Assembly (NCBI GenBank): GCA_963969345.1
Contig: OZ017767.1
Span: 8,336,739-8,400,738, forward strand
Source of the DNA: Turbatrix aceti
Taxonomy: Eukaryota; Nematoda; Chromadorea; Rhabditida; Panagrolaimidae
Direction of reading: 5' to 3'
Length of the DNA: 64,000 nucleotides
The position numbers were made by a program, and so were the translations under genes. The notes under the pieces are model-generated. The model did no database searches and had not been told where the DNA came from. It saw only the letters and a list, made by a program, of their open reading frames with translations. Position 1 is the stretch's first letter; the number at the start of each line of letters is the position of its first letter. This document shows, one piece after another, positions 22,439 to 44,367 of the stretch.

Positions 22439-24424
22439 ATGAGTGACCAAGCCCCGACTTCGGAGCCGCTGCCGACTCCAGCAGCTGCGGCGGCTGATAA
22501 CGCCGAACTCGAGCCTCCGCAACCCGCTGCTCCCTCCACGACGCCCGCGAACACCGCTTTTGATAGCTGGAAGTCATGGGGATCTAATTGGATGCAAACT
22601 GTCGGTGACAAGGTCGGTTGTTGGTTTTTTTTGGTGAAAAGTCTTTGAAGCCATGTTTTCCTGATAAAAACCAGCTGATGTCGTAAAAATTAGTGTTTGT
22701 CAGACAAGCAATTAAAAAAACAGTTTAGCTAACGTCCTTTATTCATGGCTTCTGGTTTATTTTATGGTATCATGTGATTTTGAACTTTTTTGATCATTGA
22801 TTTTTGTTCGGCGTTCATTTGCAAGCAATAACGGAACGATGAAAGATAAAAAAACACAAACAATCGTGAAAGAGAGAAAACAAACAAAAAAGGAACGTAA
22901 ACTGTTGTAAACAGTTACGGTTAAAATTTCCTGAAGCGAAATCAAGAAACGATCGATTTTCGTTCCAAGAAACATGTTATTTTTAGGCCGAAAAATATCG
23001 TTACTAGTGTTACTTTTGTATCGCGTTTACGTGCAAAAAATGTTACTTTTGACTGCTGAAGCAGCCGATAAATCTTTGTTTACGATTTTTGACAGTTTTT
23101 CACACGTTTTTCTTCCTTCAGACTCTGTCAACACTCGAGCTTGTGAAGAAGGACCTTAATGAATTCAGCGATACCGTGACCCAGGAGGCCACTGCTATCG
23201 CTACAGCGACGAGTGACGTTGTCAAGCAACAAGCTCACCTTTTCCACCAATTTGTCACCACCCCCGACGGTGAACTGCCTCCTGACTTCCGTACCGATGA
23301 GGAAAAGGCACAGGATGCTGAGGAGAAGGATAAGACGACCGATGACAAAACAACCGCCGATGATCAGGCCAAGCCTGGCGAATCCCTCGTCGATTCCCTC
23401 AAATCCCCGATCAACGACGTGACAACCGTGGCTTCAGGCTGGATGAAGAGCCTCGTTGAAACGGTCCAAAAACTCGCTGTCGAAGATACAACCGCGGATG
23501 AAGGTCTTTACACCGAAGAAATCACGCTGGGTCCTGCGAGGAAAAGTCTCCTTACCCCGCAGGAACTTCAACAAATTCAATCGGATACGCGAACTTTTTT
23601 GACCCCACCGCCTGACAAACTCCAAGACCGGTACACAGACTGGCTTGAAACCTTCAAGCTCTCCGAGTACGACGGAGAGATCAACGCTCTGCTCTCGACG
23701 AACCCGCGTCTCAGGGAACTCTACGCTCGAACTGTTCCCGCCGAACTCGACAACCACGTCTTCTGGGATAGGTACTTCTTCAAAGTTGCCGCTGCCGAAG
23801 ATGAGAAGGCGACCAAGCAAAAACCGCTGGCGGTTAACACTAAGGATTCAAAAAACGATAAAAGTGAGTTTTTTGTTGGGGATAAAGGTAAAAAACTAAA
23901 AAAAAAAGAATTTTTTGGGAAAATTTTCAATTAAAAATATCGACGTAGGTTTTTTTGGGTAAAAATCTCAAAAACCGATAATGGAATTTATTTGGGGTCA
24001 AAAAACAAAAAACAATGGATTGTTTGGGTTCAAATAATTAAAAAAACTTATAAAAGTAGGTTTTTTGAAAAAAAAACGTTTTTGTTACGTTCAAAATTTA
24101 CGATCACTCGAAGTAACAACTTTTTGTGGGGTCCACAGTATTTTTGTTACTTTCGCTTCAAGATCGGAAATAGCATTTTGCAGACTGATTTTTTGAGTTA
24201 TTTTTATGAAAACGATTTTTTTACTTTTTGTTTTCATTCCAGAATCACCCGCCGGATCGGATGGCACATCTACGGATAAGGAAGAGACTTGGAGCATGTG
24301 TAGCAGCACGACTGCAGAATCCCTTCGCGACCAGGTTTCTGAGTCTGAAGCTGGTCCTCTGACGCCGAAGATCCAGGACGCTGCCGACGGATGGGAGAAC
24401 TTTGATGCTACCACCGACGCATGA
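22439..24424 (+). CDS. BSD domain-containing protein (BSDC1-like)
   Basis: Exons are 22439-22612, 23122-23863 and 24243-24424 (365 aa). The N-terminus is Ala/Pro-rich and low-complexity (1-40). It is followed by WKSWGSNWMQTV and a VKKDLNEFSDTVTQEATAIA helix that matches the BSDC1/SYAP1 N-terminal region. The BSD domain lies at about 225-285. It has DWLETFKLSEYDGEINALL, then LRELYARTVPAEL, and the signature NHVFWDRYFFKV with the Phe-Trp pair. The C-terminus is acidic (WENFDATTDA). The molecular role of the family is poorly known. The order of blocks fits BSDC1 better than SYAP1. The start follows a TTTTTCAG acceptor, consistent with trans-splicing. Confidence 0.87.
22911..22970 (+). repeat. 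dispersed repeat, copy 1 (BSD gene intron 1)
   Basis: A block of about 60 bases beginning ACAGTTACGGT and ending TCGATTTTCGTTCCAAGA. It is largely shared with 25086-25145 and sits in intron 1 of the BSD gene. Confidence 0.6.
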
Positions 24425-25085
24425 GCCAAGTTTTGAATGGAATTTTTTTGACAGACAATAATGGCACATGAGAAAGAAAGAATGAAAAACAATCGATTTG
24501 ATGTTTTTTTTGTAATCTTTGCGTACTACTTTTTTTCTTCTTTGTCTATTCTTTTTTTTCATTCCTACACACACAAAAAATTAAGATTTGTAAATACCGC
24601 CCCCTTTGTATGAATATGTGTTACAAGTGTGAGTGAGGTCTTCTTCGGAAATGGGATTCAAATAAAGCATTGTGCAAAACGAAAAAATTGGTGAATTTGG
24701 AAAAAAATTGATCGTAATCGTATTTTTTTTTGTTTTTTTAAGCGCCGACAAAAAACGATCATGCTCGACCAAAAATTCGCGTTCGTTTTCGAACAGATTC
24801 GATTTTTCCTGTTCGTGTTTGTTTGTTCGCGCACAAAATCAAAAATGTTCGTGTTCGCCCGCGAACAAAAAACGGGCTGTTCGGGCTCCAAGTTAGCAAT
24901 GTCGGAACAAATCGCGTCGAGAGAAGAATACAAAATCAAAAAGAATGCACTGTAAAAAGTAACAAAACGTAAACTTAAAAATTTGTAAAAAGACGAAAAC
25001 AGAAAACATTCGTGTCAAGAAGAAACACAAAGTCGCCGAATGCAAAAGTAACAAAAAATTTGAACAAAAATTTCGAACTTTATGC

Positions 25086-25145
25086 ACAGTTACTGTAAGA
25101 ATGTCCTGCAACGAAATTCTGAAATCGTCGATTTTCGTTCCAAGA
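25086..25145 (+). repeat. dispersed repeat, copy 2 (3' of BSD gene)
   Basis: Shares with 22911-22970 an ACAGTTAC start, a TCCTG-A-CGAAAT middle and an exact TCGATTTTCGTTCCAAGA end. Confidence 0.6.
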
Positions 25146-25997
25146 TTTCAAATTTTTTTCTGTCTTTATTGTTTTGTCGTCTTTTTTTATAATTCTTTAT
25201 TTTGTTAGCAAATATAATTGGGTTACATTTATATTAGTTTGTTTGTGTTCTGCCTTGCCTCACTTTGCATTTATTGTCTTGCATTTATTTTATTGCCATT
25301 GATACGATTGCAATTTGTCGGTTCAAATCAAAACGGCCAACTTTTATGCTCCCGAGGCCGAGAATGGCGAGGGAAGGGACTGGTTATAAATATCCGTCAT
25401 ATATTCGTTATTTGTGGATGTCAATCACCCCGAAATGACATCAAAAATCGTTTCTTCATACATCGTAAATCATAGCCACAAAAAGGTGTACTCTCGACCG
25501 ACGCTTGCAGAAGAAAGTCAACGACGACGGCAAACCACTTTGCTCTGTTCTGTCGCCAACGGCGGCGGCGACCGCGGCGACAGCCCCAAGTTCAGCTGAG
25601 CGGTCAGTCAGTTGTCCGACCGGACCGGCGACAGCTGGGTCGGTGGTGCGTCGTATGTAACGGCTGTCATCATTCATCCCCGACGGCGGCGAACACCGCC
25701 AAAAAAAACAACAAGAGCATCTGGCTCCGGAGGTCGTAAAAAAGTCTCGACACACTGTATACAATGTGTTTATTTATGTGTATTTATTTTGATGAAACAT
25801 TTCGGCCCCCGACGTTGATTTGATTCTTCACCCCTCCATCTAGATGCAATTGTTGTGGGAGCAGTTATGTCCTGTTTTATGGGACACTTTTTTGTCGGGA
25901 CAATAATTAATGTCCTTTCTTTCCTAAATGAAATGAAATGATTTAAAGTTCATAATTTATGATTACAGATTTTTACACTTCTTAGTTGGAAAAGAGA

Positions 25998-26028
25998 TTT
26001 TTCGTACCTGGCAGACAGGTACGAAAAA
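25998..26028. repeat. perfect hairpin, 13-bp stem, 5-base loop
   Basis: TTTTTCGTACCTG (25998-26010) and its exact reverse complement CAGGTACGAAAAA (26016-26028) flank a GCAGA loop. It lies outside any gene. Confidence 0.8.
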
Positions 26029-29000
26029 CATTTTTTTAATTTTCGTATTTTAAAATTTATTGTAAATTTTATGCATTTTTACGCATTTAAAAAATGTTAC
26101 GATATATCAAATTTAAAAATTAAAAATTTTTTTGTACGTTTTTACACATTTTTCAAAAAATGTGTGAAAGGTTGGTGCAAAGGCCAGCCGGATGAAAACA
26201 ATAAAAGTTACGATAAAACTATGAGAAAAGAGTTCGAAGTGCATGGAAATCGAAATTTTGTGAAAAAAAAAGGTAGCACATGTGTTTTTTAATGGGGTCC
26301 CTGCTGTTGATTCTTTTGATCAAAAATTCATTGTCTGGGTGGGTTAGTGTCAGGAGTTCATCCATGCACTTTCCCATGGATGAACGAACTCCCGATCGTG
26401 ATCCTGCTTTCGACTCGTTTTGATCGGAGAAAGCGCTAACCCGCGAATGTCTGACGGTCGGATAAACAAAATTTTGTTTTCTGAATTGCAAAAAATAGTT
26501 TTTTAGATTCTGTAAAATGAACGTAAAAATTGACGTATTACTTTTTACGTCGCAAAATATTGTTACTAAAAAATAATATTGCGTTTTTGTTCAAAAATGT
26601 TACTTTTTGTTCATTACGGTATTTTTTCTACCGTTACGCCAAAAAATTTTTACGTTAATTTTTTTTAATATAACGGATTTTTTCTTCTTTTGCAAACAGC
26701 AATTTTTTTTAATTAATCGTTGTGTAAATTCTAAAAAAATCTACAATACAGTGAAATTTTCGTAAAACGTTCTGAAAATTACGTTCCTTATTTTTTTCGT
26801 TAAAAAATATCGTTATATCGCGTATTTTATTTTTTTTCGTTATTTTTTTTCGTTAAAAAAAATAAATATCGTAATATCGTTATAAAAGTAATATCGCGTT
26901 TATTTTAAAAAATGTTACTTTTTTGGGGCGAAACGGTTTTTTCAATCGTAACAATAAATTGTTTTATAGACCAAATTTTTTTGACGAATTTTTTTGAAGT
27001 GGCATTATCTGTTTTTCTATCACTTTGAATGTTTATTATTTATCATTTGCTTTCAGCAAATAACTTTTTCACGTTAAATATATTATTCCTCTTTTTTTCA
27101 CCTGCAACAGGTGAAACCGGATCCCCCAAATGACGGCAAACATCTTGTTAGCTTGCTAGTCGTTCTGCGTTCGGATGTGCCATCAAATCTTTTGGGTTGC
27201 TGTACATAGCTGGGGGCGTATGTATATTTACAATCACCGCTGAATGTTTCGTCCGCCAGACAGATGAGCATTTTACACCCGTCTTTGTTTTTATTGGCAT
27301 TTTACAAGCTTTTTTTCACGGTTTCTGTTTATTTTGAAACGACATCTTTTTTCCTCTTTTTTAACACCCTTCGAAGGAGAGGAAAAAAGTGCGGTCCGCG
27401 GTCATTCGTCGGTTTTTAAAAAAGGGACGACGTCTTGAAAATCCCTTCCTTCCTTTGCCCCGGGCTTTGATACCAGATTAAACACTTGCTGTTTCGCATC
27501 TTGTCTCCTAAAACAAAAAAAAAGAGGAGAGAAAGAGCGTCAATGACTCTCTTGGTAGCACCACCCCGGTTGGTGGCTACCACCTCACCTGGGCAGGTGC
27601 TATTCCGTCTCGTGCTAACTAAGTACCTCCGCACAATCACCACCTCAGGAGGGGCTCTTTCGCGCAACAAGCACATTTCAAGTGGTCAAGCTGCAAGCTG
27701 ACTTTTTTTTTTGTCTGAGCTTGCGAGCTTGGGAGCATGAGTCAAGCAGGCGGGCAGGCGGGTGGTTATTTGGACCACCCCGAAAGGGCAGCAACAAAAA
27801 GTTGGAGGACCACGCATGATGCGCGCATTGTGGTAATGTTCCGTGTGCTTTTTTTTCGAAACTACTACATATTTAGTATTTCTTTATGGGTGGTCACCTC
27901 ACCTCACCTCACCTTTGCACAGTGCTCGCTTATTTATTTATTTATTTCCTTTGCTTTTGTGTGTGTATGGTCACTTGAGAGTTAGTCATCCAAAAAAAAA
28001 GAGGAGAACGGGGGCCGGGCCATTCGAGAAGCTTGTTGGCAGGGAGGAGGAGGCATGTTTTCCCAGACAAAAGTTGGGCTGTCGACTGTCTGGTCAAGGG
28101 ATCTGGACTGAACGGATGCTTTTTGGATGATCTCGATGGCTTTGGGATAGATTTAAGGTTTTTATAGTCCTTCGAATTTTTAGGCATCAAAAAATAAAAA
28201 TATACATTTTTACAAATGTTTTTTGGTAAGTTTGTTTTAGTTTTTTTACTGAAAATTGTAGACTTTTTTGGGAATTTTTTTAGAATGTTGTAGCAATTTT
28301 TGGCCCGATTTTTTTATTTTTTTATATTTTTTTCAATTTTTTTGCGATAAAAAATTGACCAAATGAAGTTCAAAAAGAACGGACGGAAAAAAATTTGTCT
28401 GTTTTTTTTTTCGAAATTGTTGTCAAAAATTTCTTTTTCGTTTTTTTGAAAAAAAGTTTTGTTGAAATTTTTTTCAATATTTATGCAATCATTGTTGCGA
28501 TATTTCTCAAATTAAAATTTTTTTGTGATTTTTTACGACAAACATTTTTTGAAAACCTTCAAAATAACGGTCAAATATTTTTCTGTCCTTTTTTTGGAAT
28601 TTTTTTTCTCTGTTTGTTTTCGATATCTTGTCAGTTTTTTCGGTCAAAAATAAAAATTGTACTTCGACCACCCATTTTTTGCATGCATTAGCATATTCCC
28701 ACAAATTATCATGCCCTCAGCGGCCCCTTATCCACAATCATCCATCCAGCAGCCCATCATCCCATCCCATTCGGTCATCTCTAACAGCCATAACAGCCAT
28801 AACTGTTGCTGCATCTTCTCCAACTACGCCAATGTCCACTCTGCTGCCGCGCTCTGATGTGAGTCAAAAATCCTTCATGCCCTGAAGCAAAAAAACATGG
28901 CCAGTCCAGATGATTTGTCGCCTTGCCTCACGCCTCGTGTCCTGGCGACGACGATGATTACGATTACGATGCTCATGCGCGCGTCTGCCTTCAGGCCACG

Positions 29001-32000
29001 GGTGGCAAAGGGTCCTTATGGCACACGCCGACGACTTGGTAGTCAGCCAACAATGCCCCCTGGCGTTGCGAAATCCCCACGCGGTCGTCGTCGCGCTGAC
29101 GACCGACCACTCTACCAAGTCGGTCGGCGCGTGAAAAGTTTTTTAAAACGAGCTAAATTAGTTGAATTAACGAAGGCGACATTTTTCGTGGCGGTTAAAT
29201 TAGTACTTGTGGCGCGATGACTTTTTTTTCTAACAAAATACTATTTTTCTGATGCGGATGCTTTTTTTGAGGGTAATGTGGCGAGTATATTTTTTCGCGT
29301 GGGGTAGTAGAGCCGATTTTATCCGGATAAGAACGTGTGTTTTAATCTCGATTTAAATAGAAGCTTGCCCGTCGAAGGCGTCTAAATTCGGCCCATCCAA
29401 ATTTATTGCATTTTTTTATCCCATCCCCCAGTCGTTTTGTTTGACGTCGACAACGTTTAATGGGTACAGTCGGTTTTTTAACCCAAAAAAAGCTGGTTTT
29501 TTACGCAAGGACGAATGAGAGGGTCTTAATTGCGGCTAACTAAATGGTAATTTTTTCCACAGTAAATAAAGACTGGAACTCGTTGGAATTTTTGGGAAAA
29601 CCAAGTTGTTTGTAATTTTTTTTGGAAACTGAGAATTTTTTTGTTTGCAAAAACAACATTTGGTACTTTTTTTGTTGGCGCACGTGATTTTGATTATCTG
29701 GATTTGATTTTTTAGCGGTTTTGCTAATCATGGCAGGCCGAAAAACGAGTCCAGCAATCACTCAAGTTGATGAAAAAGAGTTCAAAAAGTCGAAATGTAC
29801 TTTTCGCACTGCGTCTGGGGTTTTCTAAAAAAGTTTCGGCCTACAAAACTAAAATAAGACAGAACTTTTTTGATGGAAAATTTTTTATAATGAAGTTGTG
29901 CATTTTTTTTTGCAAAAATGTCAGTTTGTATCTTGTCACCAAACACGTGATCATGCAACAAAAGTGCAAAATTAAAAAAAAAATTATTTTTTTTTATGTC
30001 CGTAGTGTTAAAAATAGTGTCTTCGAACAAATGTTCGTGCATTTAGTACCCAAAGCAAGGCACACCGATTAGCCACGGGTCATTCATTCATTATGCCACT
30101 GCGCTGCCCCCGAAGGCAAAATTCGGAAGGGGATTAGGACGACACCAGTATTAAGCCTGAATTCCGATGGCACAAAATAGACGTTGTTTTTTTTGACAAA
30201 AAGTACAATTTCATGAATTTGTAATTTTGTTTTTACAAAAAAATTAGTTGACATTACATTTTTTGTTTGTTTTTGAATGTCACGGCACGTTTTTCGTTTT
30301 TATTTTTTACGCAAAAAAAATTGAATCGACACCGCAATTTTTTATTTTTAAATGCCACGGCACGCTGTTCCGTCCATTCATTATGCAACCGATCATTACT
30401 CAAAAAAACAAAGGATTAATCGTTTCTTTTCGGTTTTCATTGTTCTTCCCCACCTTCGCAATGCACCCTGGCGCCCGGATATTGTCAAAACATGACCGTA
30501 ACCGTTTTGTTTTCTTTTGTTGCCATCCCAAGCATCCATCATTCATTCTCTTCCGATGACGCATATCGACGCTCGCTCTTAATTCAAACCTTAGATACTG
30601 TTTCCTGAATTTTTCCTGCTGAATGATGAAAAATCGTGTCCTTGTCCCGTCTGTTCTGGTCAAACTGATCATTTTTCAAAAAAAAGTGAATTCATTTGTG
30701 GAAGACAATGGAATTGACTACTAAGTAAGTAAGCGGTTTTGGACGAGGTTGTGCCCCACCGCTGTAGCTGCAGATATCCATCCTCTGCCCCCTGCGGTGG
30801 GAGCATTCATTCATTGTTCCGCCCGCATCCCTTTCGCGCCGAACTGTCGGGGCTCCGCCTCCCGTCGTCGTCGTCGTCGTCTCGGATTGTCCTCTCTTCT
30901 CTTCTTCACACCAAACTGATGCGTTTTTGCTTTTTCTTTCGTGTTGTTGCTTTTTCTTCTGCTTTTTTTACATATTGCTTGTTCCTTCTGCAAACTTCTG
31001 TAAATACTATTATTTATGTGCTTGGGACTTTGGCTTCATTTATAATTTTTTTGACAAGGCAGAGTGGACACTGGTCACTCTTGCACTTTTGGAATTTGAG
31101 TCGTGTACACGGGGCTGGAGGGGAACGGGCCCTAAGGGGGTCCAGGACCCCGACCACTTAGGCGCGACATGCCATGCTTGTTTTGTTTTTGGTACGCTTG
31201 CTTGCGGCGTTCTCAAGTGGCCAGTTGACCGGGCCAACGGATATGACGGATGGTCGGACTTTGGGAACGAAATGGCCGCGCGCGCGCGCGGCGCCTGTCC
31301 TTTGGCGCATACCTTTTTGGGGAAGTTGTTGGCTTTTTAGGAGGGGCCCGAACGTTTTTATACTTTTTTTTCGGTCGGCTCTGTTGAAAAAAATTTTTTA
31401 TTTTTATTCCACGACCGAAACCAGCTCCAACTAACTAAGTGAACCCAAGTGATTTGCCCAAAAGATGACCCCATCTATTTGTTTTCCAGGGGTCCATTAA
31501 AGGACCCAGCCGCCGCTTGGACCCCTCCCAGGAGAGCAGTTTTTTGTGGCCAACGTGAACCGTCTTCATTCTCGTTTCTGTTTTCGTTCTCATTTTCGTC
31601 GTCCAAAACCATGCAAACCCGCTGCTTTTTTATATATACTTTTTATCATTTTCTCTGATGCTGATGCCAGCGATGGATGCGTGATGAGCAAGTCATTCAC
31701 TTTTTTTTCTGCCTTCCATCACTGGCTGCATTTATTTTTCCGTCGTAACCAGGAATTGCCGAGAATGGGAAAGGAGAAAGGGCAGGACAGGGCGTTCGAA
31801 CGCCGACGACGTCCAGAAAGAGTAGGAAGACGCATTTCCGGCTCGTTTTGCGGCCATTCCGCATTCAGCCTGCTGGCTAACCACTTTAGTTAAACACCGA
31901 TTTCTTGTCCTTTTATGTCTTGCTTTTTTGAACATTTAAAATCCTAAATATTTTCAAAAATTTGCTGATTTTTGAAATTTTCATAACGCTTCAAAAACTT

Positions 32001-33586
32001 TTTGCAAACATTTTTGAAGCGTTTTTTCTGTTGTAAAAATAGTAACGCAGCTGTTTTTTGACCGGAAAGCTCAAAAAAGCACGAACAAGAACGACGCCCG
32101 TTAGACAAGCTTTGGGCATTGTTCAATTACACATATCCCATTTCCCGTGCCCGTGCCCGTGGCCGTGCCAATCTGGCCTCTCCCTCCACCCTCTTTCATG
32201 CCAACCAAGGTACGTATTGAAGAGCAGCGACATGCAACAACCACCAGCTTGCGCTTGTTTCTTGCATCCTTTGCAATTGCATCGTTGGATGGATGTTATT
32301 TCAATTTTTGCCCTTACACCGCTGGCGCTGGCCATTTGAGCGATACATATGTATTTACAACATGTAGCATGTCATCCCTCTTCCTTTACAGTATTTTTTT
32401 TTGCACGTCGTTTATTTAGAGTAGACTGGTTTTTTTGTCTTTCAGACGACACATTACATCCAGGCACAGACAAACACGTGCTAATGAATTTTTTTTTGCA
32501 AAGCAGCAATTGAAATTTGGAATTTGAAATTTTATAGGAGCTCATGAAAATTTTCGACTCCTGATCGTAAATAATTTTCCTCCCTCGTACTTTGCTAAAT
32601 ATTTAGTACTAAAATTTAGAAGGGCCTCGTAATTTGATCCTCACACATGCAGCCTATACCCTGTCCTGCCCGCAGGTGATCGCTGAGGAGGGAGGCAATT
32701 AATCTCGTCTAAAAGTTACCTCATTGTGCCTAGCCTGCATCCATCGGGGATAACAACTGTTGTTGCTTGTTTCTTTACGTTGTCTCGTCGTGTTATAGCT
32801 ACACTTTGATGGGTAACACGCACCCCTAATGTAATGGCTGGCAGTACTTTTTTTTATAATATATCCTACTTGGTGTCGTGCCAATGGCAATTGGCGTGCA
32901 AGGAAACAACCCCGACTAGTGCCATCGGCATCGGCGTTTGTCTTGTTTTCTACGCGGGTCATCCTTTATGAATGACCTTCACTATTTTACACGCTTCAAC
33001 GATATCAAAAGCCCAGACAATGTCGGCCGCCCTATAAGCCCTTCCTTCCCTGGAAAAAAAACAGTGAAAGAATTGTGCCACGGAACGAAATCGCATCGCA
33101 TAACCACTCGGCTAATGGTGACCTCGTAAATCAATCAATCACTCTACCAAGTTTTTTTTTTGAACAGAACAACAACTGGTGGGGTATAGAAATAAAGAAT
33201 AAAAACAATGGTTATTGGTAGGCAGTCTGCCGGATGAATGGAATAGCATACATCCGGCAGGCAATCGTATGTGTATTATACGTGTATTTGCGTGGTCTCC
33301 GAGAATCTCAATCACTCGCTTATGTATACATCTGCTCGCTCTTTTTTGTTCTTTCTTTTCATTTTTGATTGCCAGGTGATGGATTAGATATTTTTTTATT
33401 GTTTCTAATAATTTTTTTCAATCACTTGCGGTTATGAGCGAACATGCACGCGTTCATGTTTTCTTAGGATTTGAGATAGATTTTAACCCCAACTCCACCC
33501 CCTATAAAAATCGCCACATTGTATCATAACAAAAAAACCGTGGTGTTTTCTCAACAAATGAATAATAAATTTTCTAAGCAATCTAA

Positions 33587-42000
<8,414 letters not shown>

Positions 42001-42156
42001 TAACTCGAGGAGGCTTGTACATATTTTACAAAACCGCCCTGTGACTACTACCTTCCGTTTGGATTCTCTCCACCTGCAGCTCTACTCACTGACTTCATCG
42101 TACATACAAATTTGACTTACTTAATCAATCATTGGTTATTTGTTAAATGTAATCAT

Positions 42157-42162
42157 AATAAA
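42157..42162 (+). terminator. polyadenylation signal of the TRIM gene
   Basis: AATAAA 157 bases after the TRIM stop codon. It lies only about seven bases from the stop codon of the convergent minus-strand gene. Confidence 0.6.
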
Positions 42163-42168
42163 CGACTG

Positions 42169-42546
42169 TTATATGGTTATCGTATCAGATGGGGCGACGA
42201 TGTTGACCTTCTTGCGCTTTCGAGCCGTCGGAGGAGCAGAATCCGGACGAATTGTGCTTTCAGGTTTTAAGATGGATTGAGGAGCAAAAGGAAGCTTTTC
42301 GTGAACCCATTCCATTTCTTGTGGAAAAATGTAACGATTAACTGTTGTTTCGGGTTGAAAATCGGGCAACTTGTGCTAAATTATAGGGGATAGTATAAAC
42401 ACAGAAAAAAAATATTTTTGATAACGAACCGGTACATCAGATGAACGCACTTCGTCGGAAATATGACTGATTACACGACCACCGTAATTATCGGCCAGAC
42501 GATTCATGGCGGCTCGAGTTTGGTTTATTTCATCGGTAGACAACAT
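42169..42546 (-). CDS. small protein with a basic cluster, not recognised
   Basis: Exons are 42546-42430 and 42375-42169 (107 aa) with GT and AG borders in phase. The N-terminus is helical (MLSTDEINQTRAAMNRLADN). The second exon holds a Pro/Trp stretch (YIFPQEMEWVHEKLPFAP) and a lysine/arginine cluster (TARKRKKVN) that could be a nuclear localisation signal. I cannot assign a family. It lies tail to tail with the TRIM gene; the 3' ends almost touch, so the transcripts probably overlap. Confidence 0.65.
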
Positions 42547-44367
42547 TGTTTGCAACTAGTCGGCAAAATGGCAAAAAAAATGAATGTGAAACGTTTACAA
42601 GTTGCGGGAGTTTTTTAGTCGATATTTTTGCCATGGATACGATTTTCGCATTTAAACAAGGGAGGACATTTGACTTTTTCAAGCAGTTCAATTTGAAAAA
42701 TCATCAAACTTTCAAATTTTTGCATGTTAAAAAAATTATTTAAAATAAAGTTTTTTAATAAATGCATAATTATTTGGTCATGCTCATCAAAATCAACAAC
42801 GCATATTTATTGCAACCCTGAAAAAAAGCAGCAATAAACAACTAGTTTAGTTGCAATGCCTACAGGTCACAAAGGCAATCAACCAATTCGGGTTTCACTA
42901 ATATTGGCGGATAATCCACTTCAAATCAAGTTTATTGGGTGTCAAAAATTGCATCAATTGTCGTTATTTCTTCTGATGTGAGGCAATAGATAAATATAAA
43001 ACCTGAACAGATAACATCGCAGACAAATCATAAAAAAATTCAGATATTTTTTACTCAAAAAGGCAAAAATTTACTATTCTTAGCAGGAAACAACATGTTA
43101 CGACCAACGATTGTTCACGATTAGAATCTGTAAAAAAAAAGATGGAAAAGATTTCTTTTTTTTAAACAAAAAAAGAGAACTTGATCGTTTTTGTCCGTTA
43201 AACTCGGTTCAACGTAAACAGAACGATACACATACACGGTTTTGATGAACTTTTGTACCCTATCCTTCAGAATGCCAGTCCAGTGCTTTACATTGTGTTG
43301 CGGAATTCCGTTCCATCCCACACCTTTTACGACGTAAGTAAAGGTACGCTGTTGCAGGAAGGAAATTGCCACATGTTATGAATGCACCGAAGGAATCAAA
43401 CTAGTTTTGCCACCTTTGCTTCCAAGCAGACAACCTGGTCATTTAACCGGTCGTTCAGAGACTGACTTTTTTCAATCGCGTAAAACAGTCGTCTTTGCCA
43501 GTTGCTTTTTTTGTAAACATCTGCGCATCCCGTTTACAAAAAAATGCATCTGGGCTTTGGATTAAGTCCTTTGCCTGCCAATATAAATATAATATTCGGA
43601 TTTTTTCAATGTCTTATTTTTTCACTATAAAGTCCTTATTTTTTATTATCATTTTGTCGCACATTTTTATACTTGTCTCCAAAACCTTTACCCTCCAGCT
43701 GAGAAAACAGTGATGATGAAGGGTTTGTCTGTTCGCGACGCCCAAAAACTCATGAATTTCTTATTAGCCATTGTTCAACTTTATTGCACTTTCATGAAAG
43801 TATAAAGTGTTTGACCGCAAATATGTTTTCACCTGCGGTGGTTTTTTTCTTCATTTTCAACTTTGCAGTTTTATGGGCGTTAAGGTTGCCTTAAATAATA
43901 TGTATCTTCCATTCATACGTCTCCTTCAAGGTTGTGAACGTTGTGATCGCAAGTAAAAAAATCTCATAATGTTCAACGGCTTGCCTACCAATTCTCACAA
44001 TATAATGTTATCCATGATTGTAGACGATATAATATTTATTTCACTCGTTAACCTTAAGTAACACACAACCTTTAACGGTTTAGTGAAACTACTCCAAAAA
44101 GTTCCTCTTCGATTTTTTCCTCCCCGATATTTTTCCTAGTTTTTCTTCAATTTCGATTTTTATACATTTTTGCGTTTATTCCGATATTAAGATTTTCGCA
44201 CGTTTAATTACATCATAATTTTCTTTTTTTCGTTCTTTTTGTTCTTGTCTCACCTCCTTGTTCTTACCAAACTCAAGGAGGTGTTAATTATCATGTTATT
44301 CCGAAATATTTACAACTTGTGATTTTGCGATATTTTTAAATATAAGTATACATTAATCCAATTTAAG
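42547..44367. other. intergenic, possible coding relic
   Basis: No complete gene. On the minus strand about 43372-43170 encodes a protein-like stretch (GVGWNGIPQHNVKHWTGILK), but an in-frame stop precedes it and no partner exon could be joined. From 44150 the sequence is probably the promoter of the first DUF229 gene. Confidence 0.35.

Noticed and set aside
28897..29220. Arg-rich frame of 107 codons
   Set aside because: Low complexity, no recognised domain, and the region includes an inverted repeat (near 29027 and 29112-29129) that explains part of its composition.
43121..43372. Minus-strand protein-like stretch with GVGWNGIPQHNVKHW
   Set aside because: An in-frame stop lies directly upstream and no partner exon could be joined; kept only as a possible relic.
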